Origin: Bacteroidota bacterium
GTDB taxonomy: Bacteria; Bacteroidota; Bacteroidia; Chitinophagales; LD1
Direction: 5' to 3'
Length of the DNA stretch: 9,741 nucleotides
Assembly: GCA_018267435.1 (NCBI GenBank)
Contig: JAFDYM010000006.1
Coordinates: 1 to 9,741, forward strand
The first letter of the stretch is position 1, and each line of letters starts with the position of its first letter. The notes under the pieces were generated by a model. That model searched no databases. It was not told the origin of the DNA and was given only the letters and a program-made list of their open reading frames with translations. The position numbers and the translations under genes were made by a program. Below, one piece after another: positions 1-5,927 of the stretch.

Positions 1-1
1 C

Positions 2-277
2 GAGTGGTGGGTGGGCGGCACACTGCACGCCGAGCGCGTAAGTGCCTGGAAAAAAGCAACAGCCGAAAACAAGCTAGCCACCTGTGCCGATATGCTGGTA
101 GCTATAAGGCAGCAGAACAATGCCACCTATGCCAATAAAACCGACCTGAAAATAGATGCCGAAAAAGTAGTGAAGTGTATAAATGAGAAAGTACAGGCCG
201 GTGCCGCCGATACCACTAAGGTAGCAGCACTAGCTGTAGAGTGTGTGGTAGACTTTAAAGCTGGAGGCATGCAGTAG
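2..277 (+). CDS. C-terminal part of an unidentified protein (5' end outside window)
   Basis: The frame is open from the left edge (codons E-W-W precede a GTG at 11) and ends with TAG at 275-277. The visible 91 residues are therefore most likely the C-terminal part of a longer protein, although a start at the GTG cannot be excluded. I do not recognise the family. The fragment is mainly helix-forming (many Ala, Lys, Glu, Val), with no obvious membrane segment in this part. It has three cysteines, in the local contexts TCAD, VKCIN and VECVV, spaced about 31 and 22 residues apart. The W-W-V-G-G-T-L-H start of the visible part suggests a packed strand or turn before the helices. It is separated by 122 bases from the next gene on the same strand. 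No function is proposed. Confidence 0.6.
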   Translation, partial: EWWVGGTLHAERVSAWKKATAENKLATCADMLVAIRQQNNATYANKTDLKIDAEKVVKCINEKVQAGAADTTKVAALAVECVVDFKAGGMQ

Positions 278-310
278 CAGGCAGCAGCGTTAACGTTGTT
301 TAAATTAATA

Positions 311-350
311 GCCGATACAATACTCGTATTTACCGACAAATCGGCGTTTT
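311..350 (+). terminator. Weak candidate terminator after the first gene
   Basis: GCCGAT (311-316) pairs with ATCGGC (340-345). The enclosed bases hold a smaller stem, AATA (319-322) with TATT (327-330), around a CTCG loop. A short GTTTT run (346-350) follows. It is 33 bases past the upstream stop, which suits a terminator, but the outer stem is short and has a large internal loop, and the T run is short. Confidence 0.3.
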
Positions 351-355
351 GGTAT

Positions 356-386
356 TATGCCATTTAACTTTGAATAGTTTGGCATA
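356..386 (+). promoter_or_regulatory. Candidate promoter -7 box inside an inverted repeat, for the outer-membrane receptor gene
   Basis: TAACTTTG at 365-372 matches the Bacteroidota -7 consensus TAnnTTTG exactly. It is flanked by a perfect 7-base inverted repeat, TATGCCA (356-362) and TGGCATA (380-386). The right half lies where transcription would start, so a repressor could bind there; this is inference. The leader to the ATG at 400 would be about 20 bases. The nearest upstream TTG (349-351) is only 13 bases from the -7 box, shorter than the usual 17-23, so the -33 element is unconvincing. Confidence 0.45.
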
Positions 387-399
387 GTCAGTAGTTGGA

Positions 400-3225
400 A
401 TGAATTTTATGAAGAAAGCACGATTAACCCTAGTACTTAACCTCATAGCTATCATAGCCTTTGCACAGGGCTATAAAGTAAGCGGCACTGTAATAGATGC
501 CGATGATACCACAGGCATGAGCAGTGCTAATGTGGTATTGGTAAACAGCGCCGATACTACCCAATGGCAGGGCGCAGTGGCCGACCTTGATGGCAACTTT
601 GAATTTAGTAATGTACAGAACGGCAACTATAAACTAAGGGTGCGCTACTTAGGCTATAACGATATGGAGCAGAACCTAGCGGTGAACAATGCAGACCTAG
701 CGCTAGGTAGTATAAAAGCCACCAAAAACACCAAGCAGCTAAAGCAGGTAGAAATAGTAGAACAGCAAACGCGCGTAGAGGTAAAAGCCGACACAGTAGA
801 GTACAATGCCAAAGCCTATAAAACCAACCCTGACGCAACGGCTGAAGACCTTGTGGTGAAGATGCCGGGTGTAACCCGAGAAGACGGCGTAATAAAAGCA
901 CATGGGGAAGAGGTAAAGAAGGTGACGATAGATGGTAAAGATTTCTTCGGCGATGATGCGTCGATGGCACTCAAGAACCTGCCAAGCGATGTGGTGGACA
1001 GGGTGCAGGTGTACGACCGTATGAGCGACCAAGCACAGTTTACAGGTTTTGATGATGGAAGGTCGCAGAAGAGCATGAACATAGTAACAAAGGGTGGCAT
1101 AAGCGATGGCGTGTTCGGCAAAGTGTATGCAGGTTATGGTTATTTGAATGACTCTAAATACAGTGCAGGCTTCAACATCAACTGGTTTAAAGAGAACCGC
1201 AGACTTACCTTTTTGGGTATGAGCAACAACATAAACCAGCAGAACTTTAGCATGGATGACCTAGTGGGCGTAACCGGCAATACATCGCAGCGCGGTGGTG
1301 GAGGTATGGGTGGGCCAAGAGGTGGTGGACGTGGACCCGGTGGAGGCGGTGCAGCCAGCAACTTTTTGGTAAGCCAAGCAGGTGGTATATCTACCTCTCA
1401 CGCGGCGGGTATGAACTACGCCGATGTGTGGGGCAAACTAAAGAAGGTGCAGGTAACGGGCAGCTACTTCTTTAACCTTAGCGATAATGTAACAGGCAGC
1501 GACATAGCAAGGCAGTATTTCAACACGGGTGATACATCTACCTATTACAACGAAAATAATGATGCGAACAGCCGCAACATCAACCACCGTTTCAACTTCC
1601 GCTTGCAGTACAACATCGACTCGATGAACAGCTTGATAATAACGCCCAAGCTAAGCGTACAGCAGAACAATAAAACCAGCAGCACCTTTGGGCAAACCAC
1701 TAATCCAGAAGGCAGCTTGCTAAGCCAAAGTAACAGCAATGTAAATGCCTACAACCTTGGCTATAACTTTAGCACAGAGTTGCTGTTCCGCCACAAGTTC
1801 AACAAGCCTAAGCGTACTATATCCTTCAGCGTTACACCTACTATCAATAATAAGAAAGGCAACTCGACACAGTACTCGGAGAACCTGTATGCCGGCAGCG
1901 ATACTTCGATAATAGACCAAGAGACGGTAAGCAGCAGCAACAACTACACCATAGCGGGCAACATAACCTACACCGAGCCAGCAGGTAAAACAGGTATAGT
2001 GCAACTAAACTACGATGGCAGCTACAACTGGAACATGGCCGATAAGCAAACCTCGGCGCTTGATAGTATAAGCAACGAATACAATGTGCTGGACACGCTA
2101 CTATCGAACAAGTACGACAATAACTATATGACCCAGCGCGCAGGTGCTACCTACCGCGTAAACATAAAGCAAGCATCGCTTAGCGTGGGTGTAGACGGGC
2201 AGTATGCATTGCTTACAGGCACTAGTACTTTCCCTTATAGTTATAGCACTAACCGCTCATTCTATAATGTGTTGCCTAATGCTATGTTCAGCTATAAGTT
2301 TAAGAACAATGCCAATATACGTGTAATGTACCGCACCAGTACTACTGCACCAAGTATAAGCCAATTGCAGAGTGTGATAGATAACAGTAACCCATTATTG
2401 CTTAGCACGGGTAACCCAGACCTAAAGCAAACTTACACCCATCGTGCCTTTGTACGCTTTGGTTATACCAATACCAAAACAGCGCAGTCGTTCTTCACCT
2501 TTGCATCGGTTAACTATACACAGAACTACATAGGTAACAGCACCATGATAGCGGCTAGCGATACTACCCTTAATGGTGGCATAGTGCTACCTGCAGGTGG
2601 ACAATTATCAAGGCCGGTAAACCTTAGCGGCAACCTTAGCAGCAACTTGTTTATGACTTATGGCTTACCCATAAGCAAAATAAAAAGCAACATAAACTTA
2701 AACGCAGGTTTAACCTACAGCCGCACGCCGAGTATGATAAACATGGTAGAGAACATGGCGAACACTTATGGTGTAAACGGCGGCTTTGTACTGAGCAGCA
2801 ACATTAGCGAGAAGATAGACTTTACCATTATGTACCGCGGTGGTTACAACATAGTAAAGAACAGCATCAGCACAACATCTGACAACAACTACTACTCGCA
2901 TACAGCAGATGTTCGTTTCAACTGGATGTTCTGGAAAGGTTTTGTATTCAACACTACTTTGCAGAATACTTTGTATGCGGGTATAGCACAGGGCTACAAC
3001 CAAAACATTTTCCTGTGGAATGCAGGCTTGGGCTATAAATTCTTGAAAGATAAATCGCTGGAAGTACGCTTTACGGTGAACGACATATTGAACCAAAACA
3101 ATGGTATAGCACGTACCGTAACCGAGACCTATATAGAGGATAGCCAAACACAAGTGCTAAAGCGCTACTTGATGTTGACAGTAACATATAACTTGAGGTT
3201 CTTTAAGAATAAGGCGAAGGGGTAA
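400..3225 (+). CDS. Outer-membrane beta-barrel TonB-dependent-receptor-like protein
   Basis: This 941-residue protein is expected in the outer membrane. Residues 1-22 are a Sec signal peptide with cleavage near F-A-Q. A second ATG at 409 (MKKARL) is an equally good start. Residues about 25-108 form a CarboxypepD_reg-like beta-sandwich (VSGTVID ... ADLDGNFEFSNV ... LRVRYLGY). Residues about 125-235 resemble a TonB receptor plug (ATAEDLVVKMPGV, VTIDGKDFFGDD, LPSDVVDRVQVYD, MNIVTKGG). The remainder is a strand-rich barrel of the 'outer membrane beta-barrel family' type, ending in aromatic strands (YLMLTVTYNLRFF). A Gly/Arg-rich stretch occupies residues 299-317. No SusD-like partner follows, so a SusC glycan-uptake role is not indicated. 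The substrate is unknown. Transport by TonB is the family expectation, not shown here. A clear TonB box was not seen. The gene appears monocistronic and ends at a strong terminator. Confidence 0.9.
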   Translation: MNFMKKARLTLVLNLIAIIAFAQGYKVSGTVIDADDTTGMSSANVVLVNSADTTQWQGAVADLDGNFEFSNVQNGNYKLRVRYLGYNDMEQNLAVNNADLALGSIKATKNTKQLKQVEIVEQQTRVEVKADTVEYNAKAYKTNPDATAEDLVVKMPGVTREDGVIKAHGEEVKKVTIDGKDFFGDDASMALKNLPSDVVDRVQVYDRMSDQAQFTGFDDGRSQKSMNIVTKGGISDGVFGKVYAGYGYLNDSKYSAGFNINWFKENRRLTFLGMSNNINQQNFSMDDLVGVTGNTSQRGGGGMGGPRGGGRGPGGGGAASNFLVSQAGGISTSHAAGMNYADVWGKLKKVQVTGSYFFNLSDNVTGSDIARQYFNTGDTSTYYNENNDANSRNINHRFNFRLQYNIDSMNSLIITPKLSVQQNNKTSSTFGQTTNPEGSLLSQSNSNVNAYNLGYNFSTELLFRHKFNKPKRTISFSVTPTINNKKGNSTQYSENLYAGSDTSIIDQETVSSSNNYTIAGNITYTEPAGKTGIVQLNYDGSYNWNMADKQTSALDSISNEYNVLDTLLSNKYDNNYMTQRAGATYRVNIKQASLSVGVDGQYALLTGTSTFPYSYSTNRSFYNVLPNAMFSYKFKNNANIRVMYRTSTTAPSISQLQSVIDNSNPLLLSTGNPDLKQTYTHRAFVRFGYTNTKTAQSFFTFASVNYTQNYIGNSTMIAASDTTLNGGIVLPAGGQLSRPVNLSGNLSSNLFMTYGLPISKIKSNINLNAGLTYSRTPSMINMVENMANTYGVNGGFVLSSNISEKIDFTIMYRGGYNIVKNSISTTSDNNYYSHTADVRFNWMFWKGFVFNTTLQNTLYAGIAQGYNQNIFLWNAGLGYKFLKDKSLEVRFTVNDILNQNNGIARTVTETYIEDSQTQVLKRYLMLTVTYNLRFFKNKAKG

Positions 3226-3238
3226 GAACTACAAAACT

Positions 3239-3271
3239 CATCCCCAACCCTTCTCTTTAAAAAGAGAAGGG
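3239..3271. repeat. C-rich leader plus perfect hairpin (intergenic palindromic element, copy 1)
   Basis: CATCCCCAA is followed directly by CCCTTCTCTTT (3248-3258), a two-base gap and AAAGAGAAGGG (3261-3271), a perfect 11-base stem. No T run follows on the plus strand, so it is a poor terminator. It starts 14 bases after the receptor gene stop. It has the same architecture as the element at 4497-4530: a pyrimidine-rich lead, a CCC..CTC arm, an A-rich loop and a purine arm. Confidence 0.7.
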
Positions 3272-3334
3272 AGCAATGTTGTGATATAAATCTTAAGATA
3301 GTTCGTTGCCGCTGATTTTAATCAACGGAACATA

Positions 3335-3381
3335 AAAACAGAAAGCGCCATCCCGATAATCGTGACGGCGCTTTCTGTTTT
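3335..3381. terminator. Strong bidirectional terminator between receptor gene and gldC
   Basis: AAAACAGAAAGCGCC (3335-3349) and GGCGCTTTCTGTTTT (3367-3381) are perfect 15-base complements around a 17-base loop. T-rich ends occur on both strands, so the hairpin can end the plus-strand receptor transcript and the minus-strand thioredoxin-gldC transcript. The right arm closely matches that of the terminator at 6035-6075 (GGC-purine-CTTTCTGTTT). Confidence 0.88.
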
Positions 3382-3386
3382 GTAAA

Positions 3387-3410
3387 GGAGAGGCAAAGTA
3401 TTGCGTCTCT
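3387..3410. repeat. Small imperfect hairpin (GAGA..GCAA / TTGCGTCTCT)
   Basis: GGAGAGGCAA (3387-3396) and TTGCGTCTCT (3401-3410) pair at 8 of 10 positions around the loop AGTA. It resembles the short GAGACGC...GCGTCTC palindromes I recall from intergenic DNA of Bacteroidota and cyanobacteria; this is recollection, not a search. No function can be read from the sequence. Confidence 0.5.
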
Positions 3411-3420
3411 ACTAAAAAAC

Positions 3421-3458
3421 CTTTGTGCACTTTGTGAAAAGCCTTCGTGTTCTTAGTG
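3421..3458. repeat. Four-unit CTTNGTG heptamer cluster (copy 1)
   Basis: Heptamers CTTTGTG (3421), CTTTGTG (3430), CTTCGTG (3443) and CTTAGTG (3452) occur with start-to-start steps of 9, 13 and 9 bases. TTAAA follows at 3460. A shorter, diverged cluster lies at 4667-4689. The spacing and shared GTG endings make chance unlikely. It lies between the gldC stop and the terminator, so it would be transcribed in the 3' UTR of the thioredoxin-gldC mRNA. Confidence 0.6.
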
Positions 3459-3472
3459 GTTAAATGCGTTGC

Positions 3473-3829
3473 TTACTTCCTATTCTGCTCTTCCCATTCC
3501 GCGGTTTTGCGGGCTAGTTCTTGGGCGAAGTTTTTCATGTCCTCCATAGCATGCGGGTTGCCAGTAGCTTTTGCATACGACTCCGTCATGCTCAATAGTG
3601 TTTGGAAGTAATGCGAGTGCATTTCATCTACGGTTATGTCGTTCGTCCATAGGTCTATTTTTAGGGTTTGGTTCTGCACCTCGTCCCATATCGATATCAT
3701 GATGCTTTTGCAATCGCGCAGCTCTTGGTTTTTGGTATCGGTAGCCATCCACTTAATGTCTACGGGTACGTTCTTCTCGTCCAAACCTATTTTAAACCTT
3801 ATCTCCGATTGCTTCTTAATCTCTGCCAT
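3473..3829 (-). CDS. gldC: Gliding motility protein GldC
   Basis: This 118-residue cytoplasmic protein has no signal peptide. It is recognised by the GldC pattern: KSEIRF-like start (KQSEIRFKIGLDEKNVP), then W-A-D, SIMISIWD (residues 42-49), LKIDLWTNDITVDEM (56-70), and FQTLLSM followed by a helical tail (MKNFAQELARKTAEW). Length fits the family at about 110-120 residues. GldC was defined in Flavobacterium johnsoniae as required or stimulatory for gliding. The biochemical role is not settled, and homologues also occur in non-gliding Bacteroidota. The gene starts 21 bases after the stop of the thioredoxin-fold gene on the same strand, so the two are very likely co-transcribed. The leader is A-rich and has no Shine-Dalgarno sequence. 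The gldB gene, which accompanies gldC in F. johnsoniae, is not adjacent here. Confidence 0.87.
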   Translation of the reverse strand: MAEIKKQSEIRFKIGLDEKNVPVDIKWMATDTKNQELRDCKSIMISIWDEVQNQTLKIDLWTNDITVDEMHSHYFQTLLSMTESYAKATGNPHAMEDMKNFAQELARKTAEWEEQNRK

Positions 3830-3850
3830 TGTGTTGTTTATTATGTATTG

Positions 3851-4456
3851 TTATTTCGTTTTCCACTCTCTTATTAAATCCAGTATCTCATCTTGAATAC
3901 TGGCGGTCATATCAGCCTCGTACCAAGCGTGCAGCCTGCGCACATTCTCTTTAAATTCGATGCTTGGGTCTGCCTTCATTTCGTTTACCAAAGCCTGCAA
4001 CACTTGCGGGCGCGGGCCCCAAGTGCCTAGCTCAGCCAAGTTACTTTTGCGCAAACATACCAATTTAGGAATAGCATTGGCGCCATTGGTTTGGTAGGCC
4101 TGCATTATATCTGGGTTTGTATCGCGCAATAGTATACGTAGGTCGATGTTATCGGTAGCCGTAGAAAGGATGTGTAGCGCCGTAGCACCCCAGCTGGCAT
4201 CGCCGCACCAAGGTTCACTTATCATCAACCATACCCATTCGTCTTTCAATTCGCTTAGGGCGTTATACAGCTTTTGGTTCAGCACCATTTTATCTAGCAC
4301 CAATTCCGTGCGCTGTAGGTTGCTTTGCGTGTAGCGGTGCATCTTTTCATCGGCATATACGCCTACGGGTTGGGCTACCATGTCTTTCATTAGCTGAAAG
4401 TAGGCATCCCAATTTAAGCTGCGCTCCAATACATCGCGGGTAATCAATTGCGGCAT
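3851..4456 (-). CDS. Thioredoxin-fold protein with a WCGD active-site motif and no second cysteine
   Basis: This 201-residue cytoplasmic protein matches the thioredoxin-like family of the Thioredoxin_9 type. An N-terminal helical part (residues 1-70, with SLNWDAYFQLMK) precedes a thioredoxin core. That core holds VWLMISEPWCGDAS (75-88), the following helix, LRILLRD (107-113), and the cis-proline segment AIPKLV with Pro130. A helical C terminus follows. The usual CxxC is C-G-D-A, so only the nucleophilic Cys84 is present and a classical dithiol cycle is not possible. A monothiol or non-redox binding role is inferred. I chose the ATG at 4456. The frame can be extended to a TTG at 4495, but that TTG is the -33 box of a good promoter whose -7 box sits inside the extension. 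The gene is first in an operon with gldC. Confidence 0.85.
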   Translation of the reverse strand: MPQLITRDVLERSLNWDAYFQLMKDMVAQPVGVYADEKMHRYTQSNLQRTELVLDKMVLNQKLYNALSELKDEWVWLMISEPWCGDASWGATALHILSTATDNIDLRILLRDTNPDIMQAYQTNGANAIPKLVCLRKSNLAELGTWGPRPQVLQALVNEMKADPSIEFKENVRRLHAWYEADMTASIQDEILDLIREWKTK

Positions 4457-4463
4457 AGGGCGG

Positions 4464-4495
4464 CAAATATAGGGTAAAGAGGACTCTATTTTCAA
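4464..4495 (-). promoter_or_regulatory. Promoter of the thioredoxin-gldC operon
   Basis: On the minus strand, TTG (4495-4493) is followed after 21 bases by TATATTTG (4471-4464), an exact match to the Bacteroidota consensus TTG-N17-23-TAnnTTTG. Only 7 bases separate the -7 box from the ATG at 4456. Transcription should therefore begin at or a few bases before the start codon, giving a leaderless or near-leaderless mRNA. Confidence 0.65.
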
Positions 4496-4496
4496 C

Positions 4497-4530
4497 CACC
4501 CCCTACCCCCTCCTATAAACAGGAGGGGGG
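4497..4530. repeat. C-rich leader plus perfect hairpin (intergenic palindromic element, copy 2)
   Basis: CACCCCCTA is followed by CCCCCTCCT (4506-4514), the loop ATAAAC and AGGAGGGGG (4521-4529), a perfect 9-base GC-rich stem. Layout and composition match the element at 3239-3271, though the arms differ in sequence. It begins just upstream of the -33 box of the thioredoxin-gldC promoter, in the divergent intergenic region. Confidence 0.65.
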
Positions 4531-4590
4531 TTAGTTTGCGCTTCTATCCTTGCTTCTCCCCTAGCAAACACCCTAGCTTATGGTATTATC

Positions 4591-4605
4591 TATCGAGCAT
4601 CGATA
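4591..4605. promoter_or_regulatory. Short perfect inverted repeat, possible operator
   Basis: TATCGA (4591-4596), GCA, then TCGATA (4600-4605). The 6-base arms and 3-base spacer suit a dimeric regulator site between the divergent thioredoxin-gldC and aldo/keto reductase genes. There is no regulator gene nearby and no direct support, so this is tentative. Confidence 0.2.
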
Positions 4606-4658
4606 AGGAATATTTGCCTTTTACATTTCACAGGCATTAACATCAATACTTACTTTCT

Positions 4659-4666
4659 TAACTTTA
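4659..4666 (+). promoter_or_regulatory. Weak candidate -7 box for the aldo/keto reductase gene
   Basis: TAACTTTA differs from TAnnTTTG only at the last base and closely resembles TAACTTTG before the receptor gene. The upstream TTA at 4637-4639 is 19 bases away and is only a partial -33 match. TACTTTTC at 4694-4701 is an alternative. The leader would be about 50 bases, or about 15 with the alternative. Confidence 0.25.
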
Positions 4667-4689
4667 CTTCGTGTCGTAGTGCCTTTGTG
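4667..4689. repeat. Three-unit CTTNGTG-like heptamer cluster (copy 2)
   Basis: CTTCGTG (4667), CGTAGTG (4675) and CTTTGTG (4683) follow each other at 8-base steps and end in GGCAA. It is a diverged, more tightly spaced version of the cluster at 3421-3458, and lies in the leader of the aldo/keto reductase gene. The in-frame GTG at 4679 that would lengthen that gene belongs to this repeat. Confidence 0.45.
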
Positions 4690-4723
4690 GCAATACTTTT
4701 CTACAACCAAAAACAAACCATAT

Positions 4724-5713
4724 ATGGAATACAGGCGATTAGGTAAATCGGGCTTACAGGTAAGTGCGGTATCGTTAGGCAGTTGGGTAACCTTCGGCAA
4801 CCAAATAGGCGACGATGTGGCCGAGGAACTGATGGTAAAGGCTTACGATGCGGGCGTCAACTTTTTCGATAATGCCGAGGTGTATGCACACGGCAAAAGC
4901 GAAATAGTAATGGGCAATATTCTAAAGAAAATGAACTGGGACCGCGACACTTGGATGGTATCGTCGAAGGTGTATTGGGGCCGCGTGGCCGAGCCAAAGC
5001 CCAACCAAAAGGGTTTGATGCGCAAACACATTGTAGAGGGATGCCATGCTGCGCTGAAGCGCTTGCAGGTGGAGTACTTGGATATATACTTTGCGCACAG
5101 GCCCGATGTAAATACACCAATGGAGGAAGTGGTGTGGAGCTTCCATAACCTGATAGTGCAGGGCAAGATACTATACTGGGGCACCAGCGAGTGGACGGCG
5201 CAGCAAATAACCGAGGCGCACCTAGTGGCAGAAAAGCACCACCTAATAGGCCCCATAGCCGAGCAGAACCAATACAATATGCTTAACCGCAACATGATGG
5301 AGCGCGACTACTTGCCATTGTTCAGCAACTATGGCATGGGCACAACTATATGGAGCCCTTTGGCTTCGGGGCTATTGACGGATAAGTACTTTGACGGCAG
5401 CGCTACCAACGAGAAAACACGCATGGACCTAATGGTATGGCTAAAGGAACGCGCCCTTGGCGATATGGATAAGGTAGAAAAGGTGAAGAAGCTATATGAG
5501 TTGGCGAAGGGTTTGGATGTGCCGCTAGCGCACTTGGGCTTGGCTTGGTGCTTAAAGAACAAGAATACGTCTACCGTAATACTTGGAGCATCGAAGGTTT
5601 CGCAACTTGAGCAGAACTTGAAGTGCTTTGATGCATTGCCAAAGTTGACAGACGAAGTAATGACACAGATAGACGAGATACTACAGAATAAGCCTGTGGT
5701 GCCGGTTTATTAG
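4724..5713 (+). CDS. Aldo/keto reductase, Kv-channel beta-subunit-like
   Basis: This 329-residue cytoplasmic NADPH-dependent oxidoreductase should have a single TIM barrel. The start MEYRRLGKSGLQVS is typical for the family. An in-frame GTG at 4679 would add 15 residues with no family match and overlaps a repeat, so I use the ATG at 4724. The catalytic tetrad is visible: Asp49 and Tyr54 (FFDNAEVYAHGKSE), Lys82 (VSSKVYWG) and His125 (FAHRPD). NADPH-binding segments are WGTSEW, EQNQYNML, IWSPLASGLLTDKY and the C-terminal VILGASKVSQLEQNL. Residue patterns such as YAHGKSE and SPLASGLLTDKY point to the AKR6-like group that includes potassium channel beta subunits and bacterial relatives. No channel gene is nearby, so a stand-alone carbonyl reductase is more likely; the substrate is unknown. 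It appears monocistronic. Confidence 0.92.
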   Translation: MEYRRLGKSGLQVSAVSLGSWVTFGNQIGDDVAEELMVKAYDAGVNFFDNAEVYAHGKSEIVMGNILKKMNWDRDTWMVSSKVYWGRVAEPKPNQKGLMRKHIVEGCHAALKRLQVEYLDIYFAHRPDVNTPMEEVVWSFHNLIVQGKILYWGTSEWTAQQITEAHLVAEKHHLIGPIAEQNQYNMLNRNMMERDYLPLFSNYGMGTTIWSPLASGLLTDKYFDGSATNEKTRMDLMVWLKERALGDMDKVEKVKKLYELAKGLDVPLAHLGLAWCLKNKNTSTVILGASKVSQLEQNLKCFDALPKLTDEVMTQIDEILQNKPVVPVY

Positions 5714-5749
5714 AACAAAATGGGATTGCTACAAAGCTTAAACCTTATT

Positions 5750-5819
5750 GTATCATCCCTACGGGATTCTGTATGTTTTGAGGTGGATATTCTACCAATA
5801 TATCGTCCCTAACGGGACT
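5750..5819 (+). repeat. Two-hairpin repeat unit, forward copy
   Basis: The 70-base unit opens with GTATCATCCCTACGGGATTC, whose ATCCC-TAC-GGGAT (5755-5767) is a small hairpin. It ends with CTACCAATATATCGTCCC and TAACGGGACT, where GTCCC-TAAC-GGGAC (5805-5818) is a second hairpin. The unit at 5928-5996 matches it in inverse orientation. The ends are conserved; the roughly 22 central bases are not. Confidence 0.8.
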
Positions 5820-5927
5820 TAAGAAATTGAAGAATCCATGTCAATAAGAAGCGATTATGTTGCGGTTAAGTAGATTGAGTATTCTTACAACTATTGATAG
5901 TGTAAATTCTGCTGTGTAACATTTTTC

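Noticed and set aside
605..1121. Minus-strand frames opposite the receptor gene, and similar ones at 2710-3153, 4843-5295 and 9140-9505 (plus)
   Set aside because: They lie fully inside well-supported genes on the other strand, and their translations show no domain pattern; they are shadows of the real coding frames.
400..3225. SusC-type polysaccharide-utilisation receptor
   Set aside because: No SusD-like gene, glycoside hydrolase or HTCS/ECF regulator is adjacent, and the barrel resembles the separate outer-membrane beta-barrel family.
4457..4495. TTG start extending the thioredoxin-fold protein by 13 residues
   Set aside because: The TTG is the -33 promoter box and the -7 box lies within the extension; the ATG at 4456 fits better.
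4679..4723. GTG start extending the aldo/keto reductase by 15 residues
   Set aside because: The family normally begins at MEYRRLG, and the GTG lies in the heptamer repeat cluster.
4724..5713. Part of a potassium channel complex
   Set aside because: The protein resembles Kv beta subunits, but no channel gene is nearby and the catalytic tetrad is intact, so an enzyme is the simpler reading.
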